The notes: generated by a model from the letters alone, not told the origin. Numbered from the stretch's first letter, positions 1-6,304 are shown. The stretch: DNA of 7,269 nucleotides from Pedobacter sp. UBA1951 (GCA_002336465.1 DDEP01000229.1:1-7269); one strand, 5' to 3'. A program made the numbers and translations.

Positions 1-60
1 ATCAAAGAAACATTTAATCCTCCAAAAGATTACAGATATCCCTTCTTAAACGAAGAATAA
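1..60 (+). CDS. 3' end of an unidentified gene (19 codons visible)
   Basis: Reading frame 1 is open from the window edge to a TAA at 58-60 and encodes IKETFNPPKDYRYPFLNEE. It is taken as the true end of a gene because a strong intrinsic terminator begins 5 bases after the stop. The fragment is polar and rich in proline and aromatic residues, with no membrane segment or recognisable domain. A secreted or outer-membrane-associated protein such as the SusD class would fit the style of the tail, but this is only a guess and no function is assigned. The start and most of the gene lie to the left of the window. Confidence 0.7.
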   Translation: MKETFNPPKDYRYPFLNEE

Positions 61-64
61 TTAT

Positions 65-91
65 AAAAGCCCCGAAATTCGGGGCTTTTTT
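65..91 (+). terminator. Rho-independent terminator after the left-edge gene
   Basis: A perfect stem pairs AAAAGCCCCGA (65-75) with TCGGGGCTTTT (79-89) around a 3-base loop, followed directly by more T residues. The core is a six-base GC-rich stem with an A tract on one side and a T tract on the other. It lies immediately after the TAA at 58-60, so it most likely ends that transcript and insulates the permease gene downstream. The A tract means that it could also act on the opposite strand. Confidence 0.9.
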
Positions 92-149
92 CTTTTCTAA
101 AGTAGTATTTTAGCCTCCTAATTAATATACAACTTTAATATCCATTTCT

Positions 150-1574
150 TTGGAAAATACGGAAAACAAGAAAGAGCTAAAGAGAGGTTTACAAAACAGA
201 CACATACAGCTCATTGCATTAGGGGGTGCCATTGGTACAGGGTTATTTCTAGGTATTGGTCCGGCTGCAGTATTGGCTGGGCCTTCTGTTATTTTAGGGT
301 ATGCCATTGCAGGTTTTATTGCCTTTTTTATCATGCGCCAGTTAGGCGAAATGGTGGTACAGGAACCTGTTTCAGGTAGCTTTAGTCATTTTGCTTATAA
401 ATATTGGGGACCTTTTCCCGGTTTTGCTTCAGGTTGGAATTACTGGATGCTATACATCTTAGTGAGTATGTCTGAGCTGACCGCAATTGGGGTTTATATT
501 CAATTCTGGTGGCCTGATATTCCGTTGTGGGTATCAAGCTCATTCTTCTTTGTTGTAATCAATGTGCTCAATTTAGCTTCGGTAAAAGTATATGGCGAGG
601 CTGAGTTTTGGTTTTCCATTATCAAGGTAGTTGCCATTATAGCGATGATCCTATTTGGTTCTTATCTGCTGATCAGTGGTACAGGAGGCGAACGTGCCTC
701 TGTTTCAAATTTATGGAATGATGGAGGGTTTTTACCCAAAGGCTGGTTAAGCCAAAACGGCAAAGGAGGCTACGAAGGACTTTTGGCCGCAATGGCACTG
801 ATCATGTTCTCTTTTGGGGGATTAGAATTGGTAGGGATTACAGCAGCAGAAGCCGAAAATCCCGAAAAAAACATTCCTAAAGCCACCAATCAGGTAATCT
901 ACCGCATCTTGATTTTCTATGTTGGCGCATTGATTATCTTGTTCTCTTTATCACCATGGAAAAACATTACCGATGGCAGTAGTCCTTTTGTAATGGTATT
1001 TGAAAGGTTAAAAGGATTTCAGTTCGACTTTTTTGGGCGTACCGTTTATTTTACAAGTCTTATCGCCAACGTTTTAAATGTTATTGTACTTACAGCCGCA
1101 CTATCTGTTTACAACAGCAGCGTTTACAGCAATAGCCGTATGTTGTACGGGCTTGCCGAACAAGGCAACGCGCCTAAATTCCTGTCGAAGCTCAATAAAA
1201 ACTATGTACCTGTAATGGCTATCTTGGTTTCGGCCGTGTTTGCTGCCATTTGCATTGTTGTAAATAAAGTTATTCCCGAAAAAGCATTGAATATATTGAT
1301 GTCGCTGGTGGTATCTTCATTAATTATTAATTGGCTGATGATCAGCTACACCCATATCAAATTTAGGCAAGCACATGGTAAAGGAACAACAAAATTTCCT
1401 TCTTTTATGTATCCTTTAACCAATTATATCTGTTTGTTCTTTTTGTTGGGCATACTAATTATTATGTGGCTTACCGGTTTAAAGATGTCTGTTGAGCTTA
1501 TCCCTTTATGGCTGGTATTTTTATATCTGTGTTATCTATTGGTTAAACGAAATAAAAAAAAGGTTACTAACTAA
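150..1574 (+). CDS. AroP/PheP-type aromatic amino acid permease, TTG start
   Basis: This is an inner-membrane amino acid/proton symporter of the APC superfamily, amino acid transporter (AAT) group, 474 residues against about 457 for E. coli AroP and PheP. Hallmarks are GGAIGTGLF at residues 25-33 (unwound first helix that binds the substrate backbone), MRQLGEM at 62-68, SGWNYW at 94-99, FSFGGLELVGITAAEAENPE at 220-239, and SNSRMLYGLAEQGNAPKFL at 327-345. About 12 hydrophobic segments are visible. From memory the sequence follows AroP and PheP closely throughout, with short extra stretches near residues 200-208 and 287-299. Phenylalanine, tyrosine or tryptophan is the likely substrate, but specificity within the family is hard to read, so no symbol is given. 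The start must be TTG at 150: the in-frame stop at 123-125 leaves no ATG upstream, and the next in-frame ATG (residue 62) would remove the first helix. No exact TAnnTTTG promoter box was found upstream. The gene stands alone between two terminators. Confidence 0.93.
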   Translation: MENTENKKELKRGLQNRHIQLIALGGAIGTGLFLGIGPAAVLAGPSVILGYAIAGFIAFFIMRQLGEMVVQEPVSGSFSHFAYKYWGPFPGFASGWNYWMLYILVSMSELTAIGVYIQFWWPDIPLWVSSSFFFVVINVLNLASVKVYGEAEFWFSIIKVVAIIAMILFGSYLLISGTGGERASVSNLWNDGGFLPKGWLSQNGKGGYEGLLAAMALIMFSFGGLELVGITAAEAENPEKNIPKATNQVIYRILIFYVGALIILFSLSPWKNITDGSSPFVMVFERLKGFQFDFFGRTVYFTSLIANVLNVIVLTAALSVYNSSVYSNSRMLYGLAEQGNAPKFLSKLNKNYVPVMAILVSAVFAAICIVVNKVIPEKALNILMSLVVSSLIINWLMISYTHIKFRQAHGKGTTKFPSFMYPLTNYICLFFLLGILIIMWLTGLKMSVELIPLWLVFLYLCYLLVKRNKKKVTN

Positions 1575-1601
1575 AAAAGCCCCGGAGTACGGGGCCTTTT
1601 T
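1573..1601. terminator. Bidirectional terminator between permease and carbonic anhydrase
   Basis: The stem GCCCCG (1579-1584) pairs with CGGGGC (1590-1595) around the loop GAGTA. It is flanked by an A run at 1573-1578 and a T run at 1597-1601, with one extra C at 1596 that bulges. On the plus strand it follows the permease stop at once and gives a GC stem plus T tract. On the minus strand the A run becomes a T tract downstream of the carbonic anhydrase stop at 1627. The position between two converging genes and the near symmetry support use in both directions. Confidence 0.88.
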
Positions 1602-1626
1602 CAAGACTAAAACAAAAACTAAAAAA

Positions 1627-2289
1627 TTAATCAAATTTGAGCTTAAATACTGGCGAAACATCGTCGGCACTTGAAGCGCTAACTTTTAAATCGGTTATCA
1701 AACCGGTTTTTAAGCTATAAGCCCAAGCATGAACAGATAGCGACTGTCCATTTGCCCAAGCATTCTGAACAATAGAAGTGTTCATTACATTGGCCGCTCC
1801 TTCAATGGCATTCAATTCTACCATTCTTTCTGCTCGTCTTTGCGGATCTTTAATGGTCGACATTTCTCTTTCGTGTACACGGTAAATATCTTTGATATGG
1901 CGTAACCAGTTATCAATTAACCCGAACTCTTTATTACTCAGAGCCGCAGCTACACCACCACAACCATAATGGCCACAAACAATAATATGTTTTACTTTTA
2001 ATACGTTTACAGAATAATCTAGCACACTAAGCAAACTCATGTCTGAGTGGGTTACCACATTTGCAATGTTACGGTGTACAAAGATATCGCCCGGTAAAGT
2101 ATTGGTAATCTGGTTGGCTGGCACACGACTATCTGAACAACCGATCCATAAAACTGGAGGGTTCTGACCCGCAGCCAATTTATCAAAGTATCCTTTATCT
2201 AATTTCAGGGTTTCTTCAACCCATGCTTTATTACCTTCTAATAAGCTATCGTATGTGATATCTTCTTGGTGTTTATGTTGATTTGCCAT
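1627..2289 (-). CDS. can: Beta-class carbonic anhydrase, Can type
   Basis: This cytoplasmic zinc enzyme interconverts CO2 and bicarbonate. The 220 residues match the usual length of bacterial beta-carbonic anhydrases. Zinc ligands are Cys51 and Asp53 in CSDSR, His107 and Cys110 in GHYGC; Arg55 is the partner of the Asp in the conserved dyad. Other family signatures are FVHRNIAN (70-77) and HIIVCGHYGCGG (101-112). Trp48, Arg73 and Tyr191 line up with Trp39, Arg64 and Tyr181 of the Haemophilus influenzae enzyme, the residues known to form a non-catalytic bicarbonate site in type II enzymes, so allosteric inhibition by bicarbonate is inferred. The ATG lies 3 bases after the stop of the SulP gene (TAA-TTT-ATG), so the two are almost certainly co-transcribed and perhaps translationally coupled. 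No Shine-Dalgarno is seen. A role in supplying or converting bicarbonate moved by SulP is inferred from this arrangement. Confidence 0.97.
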   Translation of the reverse strand: MANQHKHQEDITYDSLLEGNKAWVEETLKLDKGYFDKLAAGQNPPVLWIGCSDSRVPANQITNTLPGDIFVHRNIANVVTHSDMSLLSVLDYSVNVLKVKHIIVCGHYGCGGVAAALSNKEFGLIDNWLRHIKDIYRVHEREMSTIKDPQRRAERMVELNAIEGAANVMNTSIVQNAWANGQSLSVHAWAYSLKTGLITDLKVSASSADDVSPVFKLKFD

Positions 2290-2292
2290 AAA

Positions 2293-3894
2293 TTAATTTA
2301 CGTTTTCTTCTATTTTAATATTCAATTTCGGGATAGTATAATTCTTCTGAATGTTTTCTAAAGTTACAATTATGCCTTTAGAATAAGCGTGGTGTTTGTA
2401 ATTAAAAATTGTCTCCAAAACATCGGGATCAATGTATCTTGAGTTGGATCCATCAATAATTACATTGGTTTCTTTTGGTACTTCTGACAACAAAACTTGG
2501 ATGGATGCTTTGTTTAAAAACGACACCTCTTCTGCCAGTTTAATTCTTAAATTTTTCTTGCTGCCTTCATGCTGTATTTTATAAAAATATGGATTACGCA
2601 TATTGTTGCGCAACAAATAAAAGATAGATACCAACATACCAATGGCAACGCCTTTGAGCAGGTCTGTAAACACAACTGCAAGCACAGTTACTACAAAAGG
2701 TACAAACTGATCCCAGCCTTTATGGTACATATGCTTAAACAATGCAATACGGGTAAGTTTATAACCGGTAACCAATAAGATTGCAGCCAAAGCAGCTAAC
2801 GGAATCATATTGATCAAGCTCGGGATAAACAGCAATGACAGCAGTAACCAAAATCCATGAAATACCGCCGACATCTTTGATTTTGCACCCGAATTTACAT
2901 TGGCTGAGCTGCGTACAATTACCGATGTCATGGGCAATCCACCTATCATACCACTGCTTATATTACCTATACCTTGTGCAATAAGCTCACGGTTAGTTGG
3001 GGTAACTCTTTTCTTAGGGTCTATTTTATCTACCGCTTCAACTCCCAGTAAAGTTTCAAGACTAGCTACAATTGCAATTGTACCTGCTACAATCCAAACT
3101 TCTTTATTCATGATCTCTCCAAAATTTGGCAAACTAAATAGACCTATAAATTCATTCCATCCATTAAACAACGGGATATTTACCATTTGCGTGGTCTTTA
3201 GCGCATAAGGTGTAGCCGCAAAAGCAAGAGACAAAACCACACCTATTACCACTACAATAAGTGGAGCCGGAACCACCGCCAACTTTTTAAACTTAGGCCA
3301 ATAGATCAAGACCAGAACCGATAATAAACTAATGGCAAAAGCCACCGGGCTAATTTTACCCAATGCTCCTAAAACGGCGCTGAAAGTATTTTCATGATCA
3401 CCTTGCGCAAATGCTTCATCTCCAAAAAAATCGCTATTTACCCCAAGTGCATGAGGTAATTGTTTAAGGATTAAAATAATACCAATTGCAGCCAACATCC
3501 CCTCAATTACACTCGAAGGGAAATAATTGCCAATAGTACCCGCTTTGATCATTCCCAAAACCAATTGGAAAACTCCTGCTAATACTAAGGCCAATAAAAA
3601 GGTTTGGTAACTGCCTAATTGCGCTATAGAACCTAATACAATTACGGTCAAACCCGCGGCAGGCCCACTCACACTGAGTTGAGAACCACTCACAAAACCA
3701 ACCACTATACCACCTACTATACCAGAAATCAGTCCGGCAAAAAGTGGAGCACCCGAGGCAAGCGCTATTCCTAAACATAAAGGCAATGCAACTAAAAATA
3801 CAACTATGCTAGACGATAAGTCGCTCTTTAAGTTTCTTTTAAGTACATTACTTTTTGCTCCGAACCTAAAAAGGTTCGAATTTTTCTTTTTCAT
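2293..3894 (-). CDS. SulP-family anion transporter with C-terminal STAS domain (probable bicarbonate transporter)
   Basis: This is a 533-residue inner-membrane transporter of the SulP/SLC26 family. A basic N-terminus (1-27) is followed by about 12-14 hydrophobic segments to about residue 428. SulP motifs are VALPLCLGIALASG (35-48), VSGPAAG (75-81), ASLETLLGVEAVD (277-289), and a long conserved stretch at 301-347 containing NRELIAQGIGN and IGGLPMTSVIVRSSANV. The cytoplasmic tail (about 437-520) resembles a short, diverged STAS domain, with IIDGSNSRYIDPDVLE at 479-494. Family members move sulfate, bicarbonate, dicarboxylates and other anions, so sequence alone does not settle the substrate. Bicarbonate is favoured because carbonic anhydrase starts 3 bases after its stop and such pairs and fusions are known in this family. 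Glu280 stands where the cyanobacterial bicarbonate transporter BicA has an Asp used for sodium binding, as I recall. A short perfect hairpin lies within the first codons. ATG at 3894 is the only start that keeps the basic N-terminus, and it is preceded by TTAATTT, as in the carbonic anhydrase gene. Confidence 0.94.
   Translation of the reverse strand: MKKKNSNLFRFGAKSNVLKRNLKSDLSSSIVVFLVALPLCLGIALASGAPLFAGLISGIVGGIVVGFVSGSQLSVSGPAAGLTVIVLGSIAQLGSYQTFLLALVLAGVFQLVLGMIKAGTIGNYFPSSVIEGMLAAIGIILILKQLPHALGVNSDFFGDEAFAQGDHENTFSAVLGALGKISPVAFAISLLSVLVLIYWPKFKKLAVVPAPLIVVVIGVVLSLAFAATPYALKTTQMVNIPLFNGWNEFIGLFSLPNFGEIMNKEVWIVAGTIAIVASLETLLGVEAVDKIDPKKRVTPTNRELIAQGIGNISSGMIGGLPMTSVIVRSSANVNSGAKSKMSAVFHGFWLLLSLLFIPSLINMIPLAALAAILLVTGYKLTRIALFKHMYHKGWDQFVPFVVTVLAVVFTDLLKGVAIGMLVSIFYLLRNNMRNPYFYKIQHEGSKKNLRIKLAEEVSFLNKASIQVLLSEVPKETNVIIDGSNSRYIDPDVLETIFNYKHHAYSKGIIVTLENIQKNYTIPKLNIKIEENVN
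3861..3878 (-). repeat. Inverted repeat inside the first codons of the SulP gene
   Basis: CGAACCT (3861-3867) and AGGTTCG (3872-3878) form a perfect 7-base-pair stem with a 4-base loop. In the mRNA it begins about 16 bases after the start of the ATG, where a hairpin can affect initiation or early elongation. The codons it covers encode part of the variable, polar N-terminus, so the protein sequence does not obviously force the symmetry. The stem is seen directly; any regulatory use is speculation. Confidence 0.4.
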
Positions 3895-3964
3895 AAATTA
3901 AATTCTTAATCATAATCCATCTGCGTGATTACAGGTTTGATTAAACACAATATTCCTGTTCTCA

Positions 3965-3979
3965 TAAAACGCAGTTTTA
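3965..3979. repeat. Short inverted repeat in the sulP leader
   Basis: TAAAAC (3965-3970) and GTTTTA (3974-3979) form a perfect 6-base inverted repeat around GCA, and each arm is bordered by a CTCA tetramer (3961-3964 and 3980-3983). It sits about 70-85 bases upstream of the SulP start. It could be a small operator or a weak RNA hairpin, but in AT-rich DNA a repeat of this size also arises by chance. Confidence 0.25.
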
Positions 3980-4000
3980 CTCATACATACTAAATTCAGA

Positions 4001-4038
4001 TTAAGCTACAGGCTTAACCATAAAAATATGGGATTAAG
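4001..4038 (-). repeat. Two overlapping, mutually exclusive inverted repeats between the small gene and sulP
   Basis: The first repeat pairs TTAAGC (4001-4006) with GCTTAA (4012-4017). The second pairs CTTAACCATA (4013-4022) with TATGG (4027-4031) and TTAAG (4034-4038), leaving a two-base bulge at 4032-4033. The segment 4013-4017 belongs to both, so only one hairpin can form at a time. The second includes the stop codon of the small minus-strand gene. There is no T tract on the minus strand, so this is not a standard intrinsic terminator. It might be an mRNA end-stabilising or attenuator-like element, but the stems are AT-rich and the evidence is weak. Confidence 0.3.
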
Positions 4039-4369
4039 AAAAGTTAGGAGGAGGTGTAGGCACCTGTGGATGGTATGGATCTACATACCGGCGCGAATGC
4101 TCAAAAAAACTATTGTTTACACCATAATCGATATCTTCACTTACATAAGTAAGCTCTATGCGCTCAAAATAAGCTTTATGTTCGGCGTATTTAATACTCG
4201 ATTTACCATCTTCGCTATGATGCTCGTTTTCAAGTTGCATGATAACAGCATTCATAAACTTATTGTCAAGCTCGCCAGAAAATACAGGAGCAACCGATAT
4301 AACCATCTTAGCAACGAAGATGCTTACAAATGCAATTGCAATAAAAACCTTAAATTTTCTAACTGTCAT
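4034..4369 (-). CDS. Small membrane-anchored or secreted protein of unknown function
   Basis: The gene encodes 111 residues and is not recognised. The N-terminus MTVRKFKVF is basic and followed by a hydrophobic segment at about 8-30, typical of a signal anchor or an uncleaved signal peptide; no lipobox cysteine is seen. The rest (about 31-111) is polar and would face the periplasm. It has acidic and histidine-rich patches (LENEHHSEDGKSSIKY, 46-61) and a proline-rich end, YHPQVPTPPPNFS (99-111). It has no cysteine. This strand is chosen because a consensus Bacteroidota promoter lies just upstream, the start gives a convincing membrane segment, and the gene is collinear with the SulP and carbonic anhydrase genes 139 bases downstream. 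It may be the first gene of that unit. A function linked to anion or bicarbonate transport is only a guess from position. Confidence 0.72.
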   Translation of the reverse strand: MTVRKFKVFIAIAFVSIFVAKMVISVAPVFSGELDNKFMNAVIMQLENEHHSEDGKSSIKYAEHKAYFERIELTYVSEDIDYGVNNSFFEHSRRYVDPYHPQVPTPPPNFS

Positions 4370-4385
4370 CGAGTTTGATTTGTTG

Positions 4386-4415
4386 CAAAATTAACGCCGC
4401 AAATTAAAAATCAAA
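4386..4415 (-). promoter_or_regulatory. Bacteroidota-type promoter for the small minus-strand gene
   Basis: Read on the minus strand, TTTG (complement of 4412-4415) is followed after 18 bases by TAATTTTG (complement of 4386-4393). This is an exact match to the TAnnTTTG -7 box, with a -33 TTTG at a spacing within the 17-23 bases known for Bacteroidota. Transcription would begin near 4380, leaving a leader of only about 10 bases before the ATG at 4369. It may also drive the SulP and carbonic anhydrase genes, because no exact -7 box was found between 3895 and 4033. Confidence 0.65.
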
Positions 4416-4430
4416 TAAAAAAATGGTAAT

Positions 4431-4444
4431 TAAATTGTAATTTA
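4431..4444. repeat. AT-rich inverted repeat in the divergent intergenic region
   Basis: TAAATT (4431-4436) and AATTTA (4439-4444) are perfect inverted arms around GT. The repeat lies about 16 bases upstream of the -33 element of the minus-strand promoter, a place where an activator or repressor could bind. The AT-only arms make chance occurrence likely, so operator function is not claimed. Confidence 0.2.
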
Positions 4445-4547
4445 TCTCTAAATCGTACTTGAGACCTGTTTAATGTTCATCCATTTTTATGTATTTTCAA
4501 TCAATACACCAAATTTGCAGTAATTTAACCCCTTCAAAATTTGATGG

Positions 4548-5783
4548 ATGAAAAAAATTATCGTTTACCTCATTACCCTTATACCATCTGCGCTTTTTGC
4601 CCAGAATAACAATGCGCCATCATCAAAAGACATACATGATATTAAGATAACCGGTTACCTTCAAACTCAATATCAAAAAGCCCAATCTAATGGAATCGTA
4701 TCTTTTTCTGGAGGAGATTTTTCACAAAACAGCGATAGTAGATTCATGATCAGGCGAGGTCGTTTAAAAATAGACCGTGTTGACGAATACTCTAACATTG
4801 TTTTCCAATTAGATGCGACTCAAAATGGTGTAAATCTAATGGATGCTTTTATTCAGCTCCATTTACCTAAAATTGAAAGTCTTCTTTTAACCGGAGGGTT
4901 GTTTAACCGACCTTTTGGCTATTCGATTGTTTATTCGTCAGGATACCGGGATTTTCCTGAAAGAGCAAGGGTATTTCAGACCTTAATGCCAAGAGAACGT
5001 GATTTAGGAGCGATGATCACCTACAAGCCGCAACAGATATTAAAATATTTATCGGCTGATTTAGCTGTGATCAATGGGAGTGGCCTAACAGCTCGCGATT
5101 ATGATTCCAAGAAAGACATTGTAGCCAATCTCGCTTTTGATTTCGATAGTTTAGCCAATAAGACCATGTCCTTAGGTTTTGGGGCTTCATATTATGGTGG
5201 CACAGTACGCAACAATACAGACACCTATTATACCTTTAAAGATAATGCCTTTACAGCCTTAACCAATAGTCAGCATATTGGCAAGAATTTAAAAAGAGAA
5301 TATTATGGTGCAAACCTGCAATTCCAGTTTGCCAATCCATTAGGAAAAACCAGCTTTAAAACAGAATATGTAGAAGGTACTCAGCCCGGTATTGCAGCTT
5401 CTACGAGCATTAATGGTCCAACTGCCAGTATTAGTTTTAGCAGCCAACCAACAGGTAATCTTTACCTTAGAAAATTTAATGGCTATTATTTCTGGTTTAC
5501 CCATCAAATTGCAAAAACGAATTTAACTGCCCTTTTAGCCTACGATGTATATGACCCCAATACAGAGATTAAAGAAGCTGAGATTGGCCGAGCAGGAAAC
5601 AACACCACTGCCGGAGACATAAAATACGCTACACTAAGCTATGGACTCACTTATGCCATAAATGGGCGTATAAAGTTAACTTTATACAATGAACACGTTA
5701 AAAATAATCCTACAGAGGTTACAGGTTACCAACAAGACCTGAAAGATGACGTATTCACTGCTCGTTTACAATATAGATGGTAA
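4548..5783 (+). CDS. OprO/OprP-family outer-membrane porin
   Basis: This 411-residue outer-membrane beta-barrel has a clear signal peptide: MKK, hydrophobic core IIVYLITLIPSALFA (4-18), cleavage probably before Gln19. The mature part shows alternating strand patterns from IKITGYLQTQYQ (32-43) and ends in the aromatic RLQYRW, the usual C-terminal signal for barrel assembly. Family features of the phosphate-selective porin O/P group include SRFMIRRGRLKID (64-76), GGLFNRPFGYSIVYSSG (116-132), LMPRERDLGAM (146-156) and NGSGLTARDYDSKKD (176-190). Relatives form anion-preferring channels, but whether this one prefers phosphate cannot be read from the sequence. The ATG at 4548 is chosen over an out-of-frame ATG at 4544 because it begins the signal peptide. 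No perfect promoter was found; CAAATTTG at 4510-4517 is a 7-of-8 match to the -7 box without a proper -33. The DUF1648 gene follows after 6 bases. Confidence 0.92.
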   Translation: MKKIIVYLITLIPSALFAQNNNAPSSKDIHDIKITGYLQTQYQKAQSNGIVSFSGGDFSQNSDSRFMIRRGRLKIDRVDEYSNIVFQLDATQNGVNLMDAFIQLHLPKIESLLLTGGLFNRPFGYSIVYSSGYRDFPERARVFQTLMPRERDLGAMITYKPQQILKYLSADLAVINGSGLTARDYDSKKDIVANLAFDFDSLANKTMSLGFGASYYGGTVRNNTDTYYTFKDNAFTALTNSQHIGKNLKREYYGANLQFQFANPLGKTSFKTEYVEGTQPGIAASTSINGPTASISFSSQPTGNLYLRKFNGYYFWFTHQIAKTNLTALLAYDVYDPNTEIKEAEIGRAGNNTTAGDIKYATLSYGLTYAINGRIKLTLYNEHVKNNPTEVTGYQQDLKDDVFTARLQYRW

Positions 5784-5789
5784 ACAAAT

Positions 5790-6296
5790 ATGATAGAAAG
5801 AAGACCAAGGTTAAAAATCTACCTAAGCAAATTTGATGTAATAATCGAACTCCTCAGTATAATGATGCTTATACTATTGGCTGCGCTTACTTTTGTAAGC
5901 TACAAAAATCTTCCTGATACCATTCCAGTTCATTTTAATCTAGCCGGACAAGCAGACAGGTTTGGCAGTAAAAAAGAAATCTTTGATTTACCTTTAATAG
6001 CCATTGCTATTTATACTTTAATAACTATTTTAAACAAGTTTCCGCATATTTTCAATTATCCTACGCAGATCACAGAAGCGAATGCCTTGCGGCAATATAA
6101 AAATGCTACCAGATTGCTACGCTACCTGAAACTCATTATAGTTAGTATTTTTCTGCTGATTTTTTATTTTACAACAAAGGCTGCAGATACAAAAAACACC
6201 GCATTACCTTCATGGATTTTATTATTGGCATTTGCCAGTGTTACTATTTTAATTATTACATTCGTTGCTAAATCTCTCAAAAAAACCGATAAATAA
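5790..6296 (+). CDS. DUF1648-domain integral membrane protein
   Basis: This is a 168-residue inner-membrane protein with four predicted helices at about 18-38, 66-83, 112-128 and 141-161, and a basic N-terminus (MIERRPRLKIYLSK). The loop after helix one carries the DUF1648 signature LPDTIPVHFNLAGQADRFGS (41-60). Family-like features continue with NKFPHIFNYP (82-91) and the polar stretch ITEANALRQYKNATRLLR (94-111). DUF1648 also occurs in SdpI-type immunity and signalling proteins, but this protein has only the short version and its biochemical role is unknown. It sits 6 bases after the porin stop and 8 bases before the carboxyltransferase start, so all three are probably transcribed together. 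Whether it has a functional link to them or is only co-transcribed cannot be told. Confidence 0.9.
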   Translation: MIERRPRLKIYLSKFDVIIELLSIMMLILLAALTFVSYKNLPDTIPVHFNLAGQADRFGSKKEIFDLPLIAIAIYTLITILNKFPHIFNYPTQITEANALRQYKNATRLLRYLKLIIVSIFLLIFYFTTKAADTKNTALPSWILLLAFASVTILIITFVAKSLKKTDK

Positions 6297-6304
6297 CCTG
6301 TATA

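Noticed and set aside
106..113. TATTTTAG as a -7 box for the permease
   Set aside because: It departs from TAnnTTTG at the 3' end, and the -33 position would fall in the terminator T tract without a TTG.
122..334. 70-codon minus-strand open frame opposite the start of the permease
   Set aside because: It is antisense to the first permease helices, including the GGAIGTGLF motif, and shows no independent signal.
1492..1674. 60-codon open frame on the plus strand overlapping the end of the permease
   Set aside because: It runs through the terminator hairpin and into the opposite-strand carbonic anhydrase gene, and its product is a low-complexity Lys-rich string.
2569..3208. Two plus-strand open frames (2569-2778 and 2900-3208) opposite the SulP gene
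   Set aside because: They lie antisense to the conserved SulP core, show no family motif and have no start context.
3503..3778. 91-codon minus-strand open frame inside the SulP gene
   Set aside because: It is a shifted frame of the conserved SulP membrane region, with a Cys/Trp/Phe-rich composition typical of frame shadows.
4001..4038. Intrinsic terminator between the small minus-strand gene and sulP
   Set aside because: The stems are AT-rich and there is no T run after them on the minus strand, so standard termination is not supported.
4028..4378. Open frame on the plus strand of 116 codons opposite the small minus-strand gene
   Set aside because: Its product is rich in Arg, Lys, Cys and His with no coherent domain. 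The minus-strand frame has a consensus promoter, a convincing membrane anchor and collinear neighbours.
4459..4517. Possible plus-strand promoter for the porin using TTG at 4459 and CAAATTTG at 4510
   Set aside because: The -7 candidate has a mismatch at its first base and the spacing of 48 bases is far outside the known range; no better pair was found.
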